Source of the DNA: Aliikangiella marina | Lineage (GTDB): Bacteria; Pseudomonadota; Gammaproteobacteria; Enterobacterales; Kangiellaceae | Reading direction: 5' to 3' | NCBI RefSeq assembly: GCF_007004765.1 | Contig: NZ_VIKR01000003.1 | Location: 310,001 to 374,000, forward strand | DNA: 64,000 nucleotides | Part shown: positions 1 through 7,732 of the stretch, one piece after another | Layout of the letters: the number at the start of each line of letters is the position of its first letter | How positions within the stretch are numbered: position 1 is the stretch's first letter | The notes under the pieces: model-generated | The model's database searches: none | Told to the model about the DNA's origin: nothing | The model's input: only the letters and a program-made list of their open reading frames with translations | Program-made: the position numbers and the translations under genes

Positions 1-600
1 GTACCGAATGTTGCGCCAGTTGCGAGCTTCACTTTCGAATGTACTGACTTATTCTGTAACTTTGACGCGACAACCAGTAGCGACAGTGATGGAAGTATCG
101 TTCAGTATGATTGGGACTTTGGAGAAGGAAATGTCGCTAATGGTGTAGTGACTTCTTATGAGTATCTGATGGCAGGTACTTATGATGTAACGTTAACTGT
201 GACAGATGATGACGGTGAGACTAATAGCGTTGTCCTATCAGTTGAAGTCACTGAGCCTGTTGAGCAATCGTTCTTCGAAAACACTGAAGTCACGCCAATC
301 CCGGATCGACGACGTATCAAAAGTAAAATCTATGTTGATAGAACCGGACCTGCGGGTACTGTTGAAGTAGCGGTCAATATTACGCACACTTATCGCGGCG
401 ATTTGGTCATCAAACTTCGTGATCCAAGCGGTCGTTTACATCGATTGAAAAGAAAGAATCGACGTGACAGTGCTGACGATGTGATTGAAACCTACACGGT
501 TGATGTCGCTTGTGGTGCAGCCGGTCAATGGAAGTTGATTGTTATTGATAAATTCCGTAAAGATACGGGACAACTTAATAGCTGGTCACTACAGTTCTAA
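1..600 (+). CDS. C-terminal part of a secreted protein with PKD and P/Homo B domains (5' end outside window)
   Basis: The reading frame is open from the first base, so this is the 3' end of a longer gene. Codons 1 to about 80 form a PKD domain, with the typical YDWDFGEG core and the TYDVTLTVTDDDG strand near its end. The last 90 or so residues match the proprotein-convertase P (Homo B) domain: a beta-rich stretch with THTYRGDLVIKLRDPSG, then GQWKLIVIDKF and a terminal NSWSLQF. In secreted subtilisin-like or metallo-proteases of marine gammaproteobacteria these domains follow the catalytic part, so an exported protease is the likely whole protein. The catalytic part lies outside the window, so that is inference. 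Confidence 0.8.
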   Translation, partial: VPNVAPVASFTFECTDLFCNFDATTSSDSDGSIVQYDWDFGEGNVANGVVTSYEYLMAGTYDVTLTVTDDDGETNSVVLSVEVTEPVEQSFFENTEVTPIPDRRRIKSKIYVDRTGPAGTVEVAVNITHTYRGDLVIKLRDPSGRLHRLKRKNRRDSADDVIETYTVDVACGAAGQWKLIVIDKFRKDTGQLNSWSLQF

Positions 601-626
601 CTTAACATTCGTTAATGACAATCCGG

Positions 627-658
627 AGACCCGACAACAGGTGTTGTCGGGTCTTTTT
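627..658 (+). terminator. Rho-independent terminator after the P-domain gene
   Basis: A perfect 11-bp stem (GACCCGACAAC at 628-638, its complement at 643-653) closes a 4-base loop. It is followed directly by TTTTT, 28 bases after the stop codon. Confidence 0.92.
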
Positions 659-676
659 GTTTTAGCTTTTCTTTTT

Positions 677-709
677 TCAACTCAACTCAACTCAACTCAA
701 CTCAACTCA
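677..709. repeat. Pentanucleotide microsatellite (CTCAA)n
   Basis: Six near-perfect CTCAA units run in tandem, the last ending in CAG. They lie outside any credible gene, just past the terminator. Such tracts are prone to slippage. Confidence 0.9.
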
Positions 710-946
710 GGTCAATTCTCATTGTTTTATTTCCGGATAACTTTTTTAGAGTAGCTTTTTAAAAGATCTTTTTAAAAGAGCTTTTTTAGACAGGCACCTA
801 TTAGCATATCTCCTACATGGTAAATAGTTTTATTCTTGATATGTCAATAAAAGTTAAGTTTTTGCGACTGTATATTTAACTTCTTCGTCATTGAGTTAAC
901 AGGACAGGTTTTGTTTCAATATGAATAGCAGGGGCGAGAATTTAAG

Positions 947-1639
947 ATGAAGTTTATGACGATATTAATCGTTTTATTTTCTGGTGTAGGTGTTGTTAGT
1001 GCTGCAGACTCAGAACTTGAAATTGTCGTGACTGGATCGCGAATTACAGATTATGATGTAATGCCAGCAGTAACGATTACAAAGAGCGCTGATTTCTTAG
1101 TTCAAGAAATAACGTTAGTGAACGATAGCCGATCCCCCAAGCTCCGTAAAAGTGAAATTATGAGTTCCATCAATAATTTGGTCGCGAGCGCTAAAAAATT
1201 GAATGGCATAGAAATATCTTATGGAGAGGGCTTTCTATCGCCTGTGAACCTTAATGATGATTCAATACAACTTATTCAGTCGAGAAATAGAGTCGACACC
1301 AATTATGTGGAATTATTTGTTAAAGTTGCATTTGATAAAACTCGATCGGCTAAGGAACAAATTGCTGGTTTGCGAAATTTTATTTCGAAAGCAAAGCTCG
1401 TTAGCCGAACAGAAATTGAAGTACAAGGTGATATTGGACTAACGGTTGTATCTCCTGAACAGTATCGGTATGACATACTTAAAAAAATAAATACTGAAAA
1501 TTTGAAGGTGAAAGGCTTGGTAGGCGGGAACTGTGAGATAAGTATTAGCGGGCTGGAAAACCGAGTGATGTGGGAGAGGACGGATATTTCAGCGCTGACT
1601 CTTTATATACCTTATGAAACTGATTTAAAATGTGGATGA
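947..1639 (+). CDS. Hypothetical secreted protein with a VVTGSRI motif
   Basis: 230 residues. Residues 1-19 are a clear Sec signal peptide ending VVSAA. The mature N-terminus then reads ELEIVVTGSRI, a string best known from the start of TonB-dependent receptors after their signal peptides, yet no plug or barrel follows. The rest (residues 40-230) is a mixed alpha/beta polypeptide that I do not recognise; it contains two cysteines near the C-terminus (NCEIS and LKCG). The start is supported by GGGGCGAG nine bases upstream. A periplasmic location is likely and the function is unknown. It stands alone and faces the convergent regulator gene. Confidence 0.75.
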   Translation: MKFMTILIVLFSGVGVVSAADSELEIVVTGSRITDYDVMPAVTITKSADFLVQEITLVNDSRSPKLRKSEIMSSINNLVASAKKLNGIEISYGEGFLSPVNLNDDSIQLIQSRNRVDTNYVELFVKVAFDKTRSAKEQIAGLRNFISKAKLVSRTEIEVQGDIGLTVVSPEQYRYDILKKINTENLKVKGLVGGNCEISISGLENRVMWERTDISALTLYIPYETDLKCG

Positions 1640-1719
1640 ATAATCTAATTTTATTTGGCTTCTGATCTGGCTGATAGGTTTCAATATTGAATCGAAAATG
1701 ACAAAAAAATTCTTGGTTG

Positions 1720-3330
1720 TTATTTCATTAGATAGTCGATTTTGGGCAATGCGTAGTTTTTAATCTTGATTTGCTCAGCCTGTGCTTTTAATTTCATTCT
1801 ATTGATAGCGGCAACAAATGCGGTCTCATTAAATAATGATTTGAAAACTTTGGATGTTTCGAGAAAACGGTAATCTAAAAAACCGAGTTCTTCAGCCTTC
1901 AGAATCCTCTCAATTGCGAGCGGCTTGTTATCTTCAGCGATGGCTGAAACTGCGCCTGCAACCCAAAGGTTCGGCCAACTATCCTCAGACAGATTTGGAG
2001 TGAGCGTCTCCGCGATACGTGCGGGATTTTGTAGCTTACTTAACCATTGGTACCAAGGTGATATGTACAGCGACTCGGGTTTTAAATTGTTTGCCATAGA
2101 AACTGCGTCGTAAGCGACTTTGTAATTTTCACTCTCTATGCTGATTAATCCTAGCATCAAGTAACTATCTGCCGTGCTAACATTGCGCTGATGCAAATTA
2201 TCAATGACTTCTTTCGCTTCTGGCAATTGCGCACTAAGGTAATAATATTTTGCAAGACCCACTGCTGCGAAAGCGTTGTTAGGAGCAAGTTGGTGAGCTT
2301 TGGTATACCAGTTGCGCGCTTTTTCTGATAGACCCGAAAGCATCAATACATCGGCAATTTGTAATAATTGATATTCTTGCAGCGAGCCGAGTGTATCGAT
2401 ATTTAAATGCATGGCTTCATGTAAGCGACCTTTTTGTACATACAAGTAAGCGAGGGAGCCTTTAACCTCTGATGAATCTGGTGCCACCACTAATGCTTTC
2501 TCATATGACTTCATTGCATTAGTAATATCTCCCGTTACATCAAAGTGAAATCCGCGTAACCAGATATTATAGGGATTTTGCTCGTTCGTTTGTAAAAGGC
2601 GCTGAGTATATTGGTCAGTTGTCTTTAGCAATTCAGTTTGGCCGTTATATTTTGAGACACGGTGGAGCAATGCTAAGGTTAACCCTTGAAGAACAGCCTC
2701 ATTGTCTGGTTGTATTAAACTCGCTTGATGGTAGAGGTTGATGGCTATTTGATTTGAGTCACTGTTGAACTCTTTACCGTAGTTTGCCGCCCGTTGTAGC
2801 AACATTTCAAACATATTGTCGGAAGTGTTGAGACTGTCATCACTTGCCATCTGGTTTAACGATGTGTTCAAATTTTGCACTGATAATTTAGGTGCGCTTA
2901 CCCAATATCCAATTAGCGCGATGATAGCCACTAAGGTAAAGATCAAAATACTCATCTTATACTTAGTACCCTGTTGGTCTATCGCCGGTTTTTGAAAGTC
3001 ACTCGAAGAAACTTCCCTGACTTCAGATAGCCAGCGATAGCCTTCGCCTCTAATTGTTTCGTAGAATGGTCGTTTATCTTTTCTTGTGCCAGCCAAAGAT
3101 TTTCGCAATAGAGAAGCGCGTTGAGTAATTGTGTCGTCACCGACAGTTTTGCCGTCCCATACCTGCTCAATGAGTTCAGCAGTTGTAACGCAATTACCTG
3201 AAGCCTTAATCAGCGTCTCTAAAAATCGATAGCTCAATTTGGGTAATTTGACTTCTTCGCCGGCGATAAAAACCTGACGTTTTCCTGAGTCTAGGGTTAA
3301 ATCGCCAGCTTTAAATATGAGTTCGTTCAA
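1720..3330 (-). CDS. CadC-like membrane transcriptional regulator with TPR repeats
   Basis: 536 residues. Residues 1-105 are an OmpR-type winged-helix DNA-binding domain: LPKLSYRFLETLIKASGNCVT, then the recognition-helix region TITQRASLLRKSL and the wing GEGYRW. Residues 125-145 (KMSILIFTLVAIIALIGYWV) form one membrane span. The periplasmic part, residues 190-500, consists of TPR-like helical pairs such as NPYNIWLRGFHFDVTGDITNAMKSYEKAL. This is the ToxR/CadC layout, where a membrane-anchored regulator senses through its periplasmic part. The start codon appears to be TTG, with no strong ribosome site. It is divergent from the serine hydrolase gene, which is a plausible target. Confidence 0.85.
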   Translation of the reverse strand: MNELIFKAGDLTLDSGKRQVFIAGEEVKLPKLSYRFLETLIKASGNCVTTAELIEQVWDGKTVGDDTITQRASLLRKSLAGTRKDKRPFYETIRGEGYRWLSEVREVSSSDFQKPAIDQQGTKYKMSILIFTLVAIIALIGYWVSAPKLSVQNLNTSLNQMASDDSLNTSDNMFEMLLQRAANYGKEFNSDSNQIAINLYHQASLIQPDNEAVLQGLTLALLHRVSKYNGQTELLKTTDQYTQRLLQTNEQNPYNIWLRGFHFDVTGDITNAMKSYEKALVVAPDSSEVKGSLAYLYVQKGRLHEAMHLNIDTLGSLQEYQLLQIADVLMLSGLSEKARNWYTKAHQLAPNNAFAAVGLAKYYYLSAQLPEAKEVIDNLHQRNVSTADSYLMLGLISIESENYKVAYDAVSMANNLKPESLYISPWYQWLSKLQNPARIAETLTPNLSEDSWPNLWVAGAVSAIAEDNKPLAIERILKAEELGFLDYRFLETSKVFKSLFNETAFVAAINRMKLKAQAEQIKIKNYALPKIDYLMK

Positions 3331-3414
3331 TGCGATAAATATTGGTTCATCGTTAATGGATTCATTATACGAATATTCACTAAAAAAACATCAAACTCCG
3401 CTTATTTTGACAAC

Positions 3415-3432
3415 CTTCAGGAAATCTTCAGG
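3415..3432. promoter_or_regulatory. Direct repeat CTTCAGG x2, candidate operator of the CadC-like regulator
   Basis: CTTCAGG occurs at 3415-3421 and again at 3426-3432, an 11-bp period (one helical turn). It sits in the intergenic region between the divergent regulator and hydrolase genes, 5 bases after a TTGACA at 3407-3412. Winged-helix regulators of the OmpR/ToxR type bind direct repeats with about this spacing. The function is inferred. Confidence 0.45.
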
Positions 3433-3505
3433 CTGTTTTCATGTGGTAATTAGGGCGAGGAGGCAAAATAACTCGATGATTTTAATCTAGTTTAAGGACC
3501 TATAA

Positions 3506-4561
3506 ATGAAACGACACATTATTTTTCTTTTGATAGTCAAAATACTTTTCTCGACACCTGGTGCAGCAAAGTCGCTCGACTCGCTTTCGATAGCCGATAA
3601 AATTGACGCGCTTGAGCTCAAGCAGATGTCAGCAATTGTGGTCCAAAAAGACAATGAAGTCGTCTTTGAGAAGTACTTTGAGGGCTTTGCTGCTGGTGAG
3701 CTTCACAATGTGCGCTCTGCAAGTAAGTCGCTAACAGGGCTACTATTTGGAATTGCGCTTGAACAAGAAAAGTTTACATCTGCCGATGAAAAAGTTTTAA
3801 ATCATTTCCCTGATTATCAAAATCTACTGTTTGATAATCCTGCCAAGCAACAAATGACTTTCTTTGATTTACTGAGTATGACAGGGCCGCTGGAGTGCGA
3901 TGATTGGAATAACTTTTCTGCAGGTCATGAAGAAAAAATGTATCTTCAAGCGGACTGGATCAGTTTTACACTGAATCTGCCAGAGCGAGGACATGCTCCT
4001 TGGGAGCCGGCGCCACAGGAACGAAAATATGGCCGCGATTTTAGCTATTGCACCGCCGGTATCTCGCTTACCGGTGCCGCTATTGAACGAGCGACTCAAC
4101 AAAAGTTGGATGATTTTGCGCAGCATTTTCTTTTAGGACCGCTGGGTATCACTAATGCAAAATGGATGTACTCACCGAAGGGGATCACTCAAGCGGGCGG
4201 TGGATTAGCAATATCGGCTAAAGATCTATTGAAGGTCGGTCAGCTCATACTGAATAACGGTCAGTGGGACGGTCAGCAGATTATTAATAAAAACTGGATT
4301 GAGAAAAGCTTAAAGCGCTATTCGGTAGCTATGCCTGAAATGAATGCTGAGTACGGATTAACCTGGTGGATCTTTGATTTTCCGGTGAAAGAGAAAACAG
4401 TTACCGCCTACGCTGCCGCTGGCAATGGGGGAAATTATTTGTTCATTGTCCCTTCACTTAACATGACAACGGTAATAATGAGTACTGCTTATAATAAGCC
4501 CTACATGCATCAACAAGCCCATCAGGTTTTCTCTCAGGTAATTTTGCCAGCGCTTTTGTGA
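3506..4561 (+). CDS. Serine hydrolase, beta-lactamase class C / penicillin-binding family
   Basis: 351 residues with an N-terminal signal peptide (residues 1-21, ending GAAKS). The beta-lactamase fold is indicated by the nucleophile motif SASK in NVRSASKSLTG near residue 76. A second motif, FSYCTAGISLTG, sits near residue 180, and GNGGNYLFIVPSLNM near residue 310 takes the place of the KTG box. The family includes class C beta-lactamases, D-alanyl-D-alanine peptidases and esterases, and the sequence does not decide between them. An exported esterase or peptidase is more likely than a true resistance enzyme. AAGGACC seven bases before the ATG supports the start. It is divergent from the CadC-like regulator. 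Confidence 0.85.
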   Translation: MKRHIIFLLIVKILFSTPGAAKSLDSLSIADKIDALELKQMSAIVVQKDNEVVFEKYFEGFAAGELHNVRSASKSLTGLLFGIALEQEKFTSADEKVLNHFPDYQNLLFDNPAKQQMTFFDLLSMTGPLECDDWNNFSAGHEEKMYLQADWISFTLNLPERGHAPWEPAPQERKYGRDFSYCTAGISLTGAAIERATQQKLDDFAQHFLLGPLGITNAKWMYSPKGITQAGGGLAISAKDLLKVGQLILNNGQWDGQQIINKNWIEKSLKRYSVAMPEMNAEYGLTWWIFDFPVKEKTVTAYAAAGNGGNYLFIVPSLNMTTVIMSTAYNKPYMHQQAHQVFSQVILPALL

Positions 4562-4679
4562 AAATCGGGAGGTATAAGCGGCGGCTAATTGTTTAGAACC
4601 GGTATTATCGATATAGTGACTATTTGTGATTATTTGCAATAGATTCAGTGGTTGGCCTTTTTTTGCAATAGGAAACTAA

Positions 4680-5087
4680 ATGGGGTATTCAATTTATATC
4701 CAAAAATTTGAAAATGGTGATTCTGCTAATATTCCATTTAATAAATTTGAGGAAGTTTTGTCAAAATACGGAAAAGTAGAGGATGGTAATGTTGGATTAG
4801 AGTTTGTGTCCAAGGTTGGCGAAATTTGTGATTTTGCCTCCATTCACGGAGATAGAGATTCAGGCGTGAGCGGTATTTCATTCAGTCGGCCAACGACACA
4901 CAAAGCACTTCCTTTTAATGTTTATGACCTTCTCGGTTTAAAGAACACCTGTTTCTTCGGTCCTGATTTAGCGTTTTTGCAATCGAGGAATGATATGAAC
5001 GAACACTTTCCTCCTTCGCTAATTGACGGGTTATCTAGTGGTCCAGAGGTTATAAAATCGCCCACTAGCTCTTGGCCTTTAAAATAG
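4680..5087 (+). CDS. Hypothetical small soluble protein (first gene of the accessory array)
   Basis: 135 residues, no signal peptide or membrane span. It starts MGYSIYIQKFENG and contains a central HGDRDSGVSGISFSRP stretch. I do not recognise the family; the size and composition resemble the small cytosolic proteins found as immunity-type or cassette genes, but that is only a resemblance. TAGGAAACTAA before the ATG is a reasonable ribosome site. A 14-base direct repeat (TCGATATAGTGACT) brackets the gene at 4608-4621 and 5341-5354. Confidence 0.65.
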   Translation: MGYSIYIQKFENGDSANIPFNKFEEVLSKYGKVEDGNVGLEFVSKVGEICDFASIHGDRDSGVSGISFSRPTTHKALPFNVYDLLGLKNTCFFGPDLAFLQSRNDMNEHFPPSLIDGLSSGPEVIKSPTSSWPLK

Positions 5088-5146
5088 TTTTATCTAGGTA
5101 TGTAGAGGCAGAAAACGAATAAGTGCATTTGGCATTTGATGAAAAA

Positions 5147-5166
5147 CATCACTTATTAGACACTCA
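5147..5166 (+). repeat. Array intergenic element, box 1 only
   Basis: CATCAC at 5147-5152 is followed six bases later by GACACTCA (5159-5166), as in the other elements. No matching second box is visible at the expected distance. Confidence 0.5.
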
Positions 5167-5340
5167 ACCCTCCACGCCATTCCGAGCGTAGTCGAGGAAA
5201 CTCACACAGCTTTTGAGGTATCTGCAAGCTGAAATAATTAATGACAGCCACGATTAAGTGAATGGCTCACACTAATAAGCGAGTATCGCGTTGTAAGAGT
5301 ATTCAACTCAGAGATTGAAGATTGATAGCGTAAGTGATTC

Positions 5341-5354
5341 TCGATATAGTGACT
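5341..5354. repeat. Direct repeat TCGATATAGTGACT (partner at 4608-4621)
   Basis: Fourteen identical bases occur at 4608-4621 and 5341-5354, on either side of the 135-residue gene. They could mark the edges of an inserted unit. Confidence 0.6.
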
Positions 5355-5639
5355 GTCAGTAATTGTCGTATCCGCCTCCATAGCTATGTATGAACTAAAA
5401 AAGGGAGCGCGTGTTGGAAGTGTGTCAGGTGACGAATACGTTTGACTAAGTTATCATCCACTGCCAACAAGCTAGCTGGACTTCCAACGAGGCGTTTATA
5501 ACGTCGCTTAACATCCATTTTTGGGAATCAAAAAAATAGTGAAAAAATCAACTCATGACCGTCACATAAATGGCAATGATTTTTCCTGAAATTTAGAGTG
5601 CTTTATCTATTACAAAATTATCCGTAGATTGTCTTTAGC

Positions 5640-5701
5640 CATCACAAAGGGGGCTCTAGAATAAAAGCGATGCTTATGCAGTAGTAAAAAACAGTCGTTC
5701 A
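5640..5701 (+). repeat. Array intergenic element, copy A
   Basis: CATCAC at 5640-5645 and GGCTCTAG near 5651 precede the second box AAAAAACAGTCGTTCA ending at 5701. Box-to-box spacing is about 35 bases, the long-spacer class. Confidence 0.6.
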
Positions 5702-5759
5702 TATGGGTGAGAGTAAGCGAAGTTACCCCGTTAGTGGGTATTTTAAACGAGAAGGACGA

Positions 5760-6083
5760 ATGAAAATAAATCATATATTTCGATTCGAAAAGCTTAGGGA
5801 TGGTGGTTCACTAATCGTATCTTTTCAGTCAGATGATTCATGTGAGTATTGGGTTATGTTCCCTGTAGCGAATTTAGAATCTAAGCAAACCAAGTTTAAG
5901 AATCCAATGCTAGTGAACCGGACTACCGGACTAGAAGTTGAACTGAGTCAATTGGGAGCGAAGCAATGGCTCAGCCGGCTAGCGCCTTTGTTTTACGCTC
6001 GCGATGAACTTCCACAAGTATCCAAACAATCGGAAGAACGAATTCTGGGTGATATGCTAGCTTTGTGTGAAGAAAGCGATTAA
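5760..6083 (+). CDS. Hypothetical small soluble protein
   Basis: 107 residues from the ATG at 5760. An upstream in-frame ATG at 5703 would add 19 residues, but it has no ribosome site and would make the repeat box ending at 5701 abut the start codon. The ATG at 5760 is preceded by GAAGGA, so I prefer it. The protein begins MKINHIFRFEKLRDGG and ends in an acidic LGDMLALCEESD. It has no membrane segment and no family that I recognise. It is a single gene between two copies of the array element. Confidence 0.6.
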   Translation: MKINHIFRFEKLRDGGSLIVSFQSDDSCEYWVMFPVANLESKQTKFKNPMLVNRTTGLEVELSQLGAKQWLSRLAPLFYARDELPQVSKQSEERILGDMLALCEESD

Positions 6084-6100
6084 CACCATAGGGCAAAAAT

Positions 6101-6166
6101 CATCACTTAAGCGATTTTCGTATAGTGCATATAAGCTATAAAGTCTAGAAAAAGCGGACGCTGACA
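6101..6166 (+). repeat. Array intergenic element, copy B
   Basis: CATCAC at 6101-6106, a degenerate first box (GATTTTCG), then AAAAAGCGGACGCTGACA at 6149-6166. Box-to-box spacing is about 37 bases. This copy has the fullest second box. Confidence 0.6.
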
Positions 6167-6202
6167 ATAATGTTTGAGTGTTTTTTAAAGGTTGTCGACT
6201 AA

Positions 6203-6517
6203 ATGAAATTGATAGAGAAAGAATTCTGGCTTGAAGTAGATAATTATAAGAAGCGAATTGCTCTTATATTCGCACTCTGGATTCCATTTGGGGTTATCGT
6301 TAGTCTAATTTGGATCAAGGTATTCGAATTTAAATTTAACTTTATCGTTGCAACGGTTATATTGCTATTATGGTCGTCTATTCAGATAAAGGTTAATAGT
6401 GATTTTAGAAAGTTAAAGCTCAAATGTCCGAAATGTGATAAGCAAGCTTTTGATGATATACCTATTTTGTTTGCAGAGAACTCTTGTGCGAATTGTGGGT
6501 ATCGAAGAGAGGATTAG
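6203..6517 (+). CDS. Small membrane protein with C-terminal zinc ribbon
   Basis: 104 residues. Two hydrophobic spans lie at about residues 18-37 (IALIFALWIPFGVIVSLIWI) and 45-62 (FNFIVATVILLLWSSIQI). The C-terminal 30 residues carry CPKC and, 19 residues later, CANC, a typical four-cysteine zinc ribbon facing the cytosol. Its role is unknown; similar small zinc-ribbon membrane proteins are common, poorly characterised genes. The next gene begins 30 bases downstream, so the two are probably co-transcribed, the only close pair in this part of the array. Confidence 0.7.
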   Translation: MKLIEKEFWLEVDNYKKRIALIFALWIPFGVIVSLIWIKVFEFKFNFIVATVILLLWSSIQIKVNSDFRKLKLKCPKCDKQAFDDIPILFAENSCANCGYRRED

Positions 6518-6547
6518 ATATTAATAGCTTCAAGGAATGTAGAAAAT

Positions 6548-7117
6548 ATGAAGGGAAAACTTTACATATTGTTCGTTTTATTGACGATAAGTTCATGCGA
6601 CGTCGAAAAGAAAAATATTGAACTTCCTTCAATTTATTATTCCATTTTTATATCGCTACAGGGTGACGACCATGATGTTGATTCAGCTAAAGATCATTGG
6701 TTAAGAGCCGAAAAACCATGTTTTTACTTTATCGAAGATGAAAGGTACAGCTATGTATCCGCATTGGTAGATGTGGGCTTTGGGGTTACTGAATGGAACG
6801 AAGAGTTGAATGCGAAGCCCAAACTAGCAGAAGACTTACTTAAATATATGGTTAGTAATGGATGTGGTCTGGAAGAACTTCACCCTGTTACCGGTCATTC
6901 TACCGCACATAGCGCGGCGTTTTTTACAAAAAATAATTTTAAGTTGGCCCGTTATGTTTTACAAAACACAAATAACCTCAACCAAAAGACTCTGGATACG
7001 GATCCTCATTTTCCAGGTATGACGTCGACACAAATATTGGCAAAAATCGTTGCTGAAAATGAAAATCAGGAGCAAAGACTTCAACTATTAGAACTAATAA
7101 AAAGTAGATTAGAGTAA
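6548..7117 (+). CDS. Hypothetical lipoprotein, possibly ankyrin-like
   Basis: 189 residues. A lipoprotein signal ends in the lipobox TISSC at residues 12-16, and the following Asp-Val (CDVEK) might retain the protein in the inner membrane. Residues 90-185 look helical and slightly ankyrin-like (HSTAHSAAFFTKNNFKLARYVLQN, then LQLLELIKSRLE), but no full repeat is clear. It follows the zinc-ribbon membrane protein by 30 bases with AAGGAA before the start. Function unknown. Confidence 0.65.
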   Translation: MKGKLYILFVLLTISSCDVEKKNIELPSIYYSIFISLQGDDHDVDSAKDHWLRAEKPCFYFIEDERYSYVSALVDVGFGVTEWNEELNAKPKLAEDLLKYMVSNGCGLEELHPVTGHSTAHSAAFFTKNNFKLARYVLQNTNNLNQKTLDTDPHFPGMTSTQILAKIVAENENQEQRLQLLELIKSRLE

Positions 7118-7155
7118 TGGGTTTGTATGCCATATATTGTTGGCAGTATATGATA

Positions 7156-7229
7156 GAGTCAAATGACTCAGAGCATCACAAACGAGACGTCCGGTTAAGA
7201 TAAATGGTACTTAAAAAACAGTCATTGAA
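7156..7229 (+). repeat. Array intergenic element, copy C
   Basis: A 6-bp hairpin (GAGTCA at 7156-7161, TGACTC at 7164-7169) is followed by CATCAC at 7174-7179 and GAGACGTCCG at 7184-7193. The second box, AAAAAACAGTCATTGAA, lies at 7213-7229. Spacing between boxes is about 27 bases, the short-spacer class. Confidence 0.65.
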
Positions 7230-7259
7230 TGAGTTTTAATACTAAGATAAAAGCAAAAT

Positions 7260-7562
7260 GTGGGAAAATTTTTTAAAGGTACGACTATTGGAACTAAGGG
7301 GTCCGAGAACGGTGAAATTCTCGTAGACTTAGAACACGAAATGGGAGCGAGGCTAACTATCGAAAAGGATGGGGCTGCTGCTCCCTTTAGCATTACAATC
7401 GGTGTTTATGGTTTATTTTTTCATACGTCTTTCTATTCGACTGTTGATAAAGCAAAGTCTGATTTAAATATAATGAAAACTGAAATCGATAATTTTTTTA
7501 ATTCAGAGCCAACTAAAAGCGAAGAACTTGACTGGATAAATCAATTTGTCGAGAGATTTTAA
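7260..7562 (+). CDS. Hypothetical small soluble protein, GTG start
   Basis: 100 residues. The frame is closed by a stop at 7248-7250, so the first possible start is the GTG at 7260. An ATG two bases earlier is in another frame. The sequence has a compact conserved look (GARLTIEKDGAAAPFSITIGVYGLFFHTSFYS, then a helix ending DNFF). I recall similar short proteins scattered among cassette-type genes in gammaproteobacteria but cannot assign a function. It stands between copies C and D of the intergenic element. Confidence 0.65.
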   Translation: MGKFFKGTTIGTKGSENGEILVDLEHEMGARLTIEKDGAAAPFSITIGVYGLFFHTSFYSTVDKAKSDLNIMKTEIDNFFNSEPTKSEELDWINQFVERF

Positions 7563-7582
7563 GTGTTAATAAGGGGATGGGG

Positions 7583-7674
7583 TTGAGTGAAGCTCAATGG
7601 ACTCAAACCATTACATAACGGCCTCTCATAGAAGTTAGGTATTACTTGCTTCTCTGGAAAAGCAGCCGCTCGTA
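7583..7674 (+). repeat. Array intergenic element, copy D
   Basis: A small hairpin (TTGAG 7583-7587, CTCAA 7593-7597) is followed by CATTAC (7609-7614, one change from CATCAC) and GCCTCTCA at 7621-7628. The second box, AAAAGCAGCCGCTCGTA, lies at 7658-7674. Spacing is about 37 bases. Confidence 0.6.
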
Positions 7675-7732
7675 TAGGTATGACGTTAGGTGAAGCCTTA
7701 TAACCATTGATCAATGGCGTAGTTTAATTAAA

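Larger units (their letters stand above)
601..946. other. Intergenic stretch: terminator, microsatellite, AT-rich palindrome
   Basis: After the terminator and the pentamer repeat, 745-792 holds a T/A-rich near-palindrome. CTTTTTTAGA occurs at both ends around two copies of TTTTTAAAAGA. It could act as a second terminator. The remainder up to the next gene is presumably its promoter region; I see no clear sigma70 match. Confidence 0.5.
5088..5759. other. 672-base non-coding stretch in the accessory array
   Basis: I find no credible gene here. The stretch contains a box-1 copy (5147-5166) and, at 5179-5197, a motif (CATTCCGAGCGTAGTCGAGG) that looks like a dispersed extragenic repeat. A 9-bp inverted repeat follows (GTTGGAAGT at 5413-5421, ACTTCCAAC at 5480-5488), then a full two-box element just before the next gene. 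It may hold remnants of lost genes. Confidence 0.5.

Noticed and set aside
7634..7691. Two GTTAGGT heptamers matching the integron core site GTTRRRY
   Set aside because: No matching RYYYAAC partner lies at attC distance and the surrounding sequence does not fold like an attC. Seven-base degenerate matches are expected by chance.
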